Assembly: GCA_026994225.1 (NCBI GenBank)
Contig: JALWRI010000097.1
Span: forward strand, 77,042 to 141,041
Direction: 5' to 3'
DNA: 64,000 nucleotides
DNA from: Gammaproteobacteria bacterium
GTDB lineage: Bacteria > Pseudomonadota > Gammaproteobacteria > GRL18
Shown here piece after piece: positions 63,887 to 64,000 of the stretch (position 1 is its first letter; each line of letters begins with the position of its first letter). A program made the translations under genes and the position numbers. A model generated the notes under the pieces. It was not told where the DNA came from. It worked only from the letters and a program-made list of their open reading frames with translations, and searched no databases.

Positions 63887-64000
63887 CTGAGATAAGATTT
63901 TTCTTACTTATTTTAATAATATAATAAAATAATAATTTTAAAGAATTGACAAAAATAAAAATTTAAAATTTTCATATTTTTTTCCTGTTGTTATATTCAA

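Noticed and set aside
1..64000. tRNA, rRNA, insertion sequences or integrase genes
   Set aside because: None was recognised by eye on either strand; no transposase, integrase or tRNA-like cloverleaf was found.

Overview
The window looks like part of a low-GC gammaproteobacterial chromosome. The housekeeping genes support this. The order rhodanese-grxC-trxC-secB-gpsA, facing gpmI-envC-ctpA, matches the yibN-grxC-secB-gpsA / gpmM-envC neighbourhood of enterobacteria, and msbA, anmK and galE are also present. The lineage cannot be fixed further from the sequence. A sulfur-oxidising or host-associated gammaproteobacterium is possible but unproven.

Layout. 1-2044: the start of msbA (leaving the window on the left), a small exported protein, and two small hypothetical genes divergent from the NRPS gene. 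2176-35835: one uninterrupted ORF for an 11,219-residue nonribosomal peptide synthetase (NRPS). 35940-36326: a PilZ-domain protein. 36378-49502: a second, convergent NRPS of about 4,374 residues. 49575-52680: gpsA, secB, trxC, grxC, rhodanese and an ArsR-family regulator on the minus strand, closely packed and reading into the second NRPS gene. 52918-57004: gpmI-envC-ctpA on the plus strand. 57047-61752: anmK, galE and two oligopeptide-type ABC permeases. 61753-64000: AT-rich flank with a HEAT-like protein and two very small ORFs.

The main discovery candidate is the giant NRPS. Its order is FAAL-ACP, six consecutive Cy-A-T modules, two Cy-T modules without A domains, then C-A-T, C-T and C-A-T with an acidic C-terminal tail. 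Cy is the heterocyclisation form of the condensation domain; all eight copies keep DxxxxDxxS, an FT[S/C] motif and QTPQVWxD. All six A domains paired with Cy domains carry a cysteine-type specificity code (DL[F/Y]N[L/M]SLIW). The direct reading is a fatty-acylated chain of six contiguous thiazolines, eight if the A-less modules are loaded, followed by Gly and one or two further residues. No oxidase, methyltransferase, epimerase or thioesterase domain is visible. To my knowledge no natural product of this kind is described, but I could not search.

The second NRPS is also FAAL-initiated: FAAL-ACP, C-A(Gln-like)-T, C-C*-A-T, C-A(Pro-like)-T, again without a release domain. Release, phosphopantetheinylation, export and any trans-acting cysteine loading must come from outside the window.
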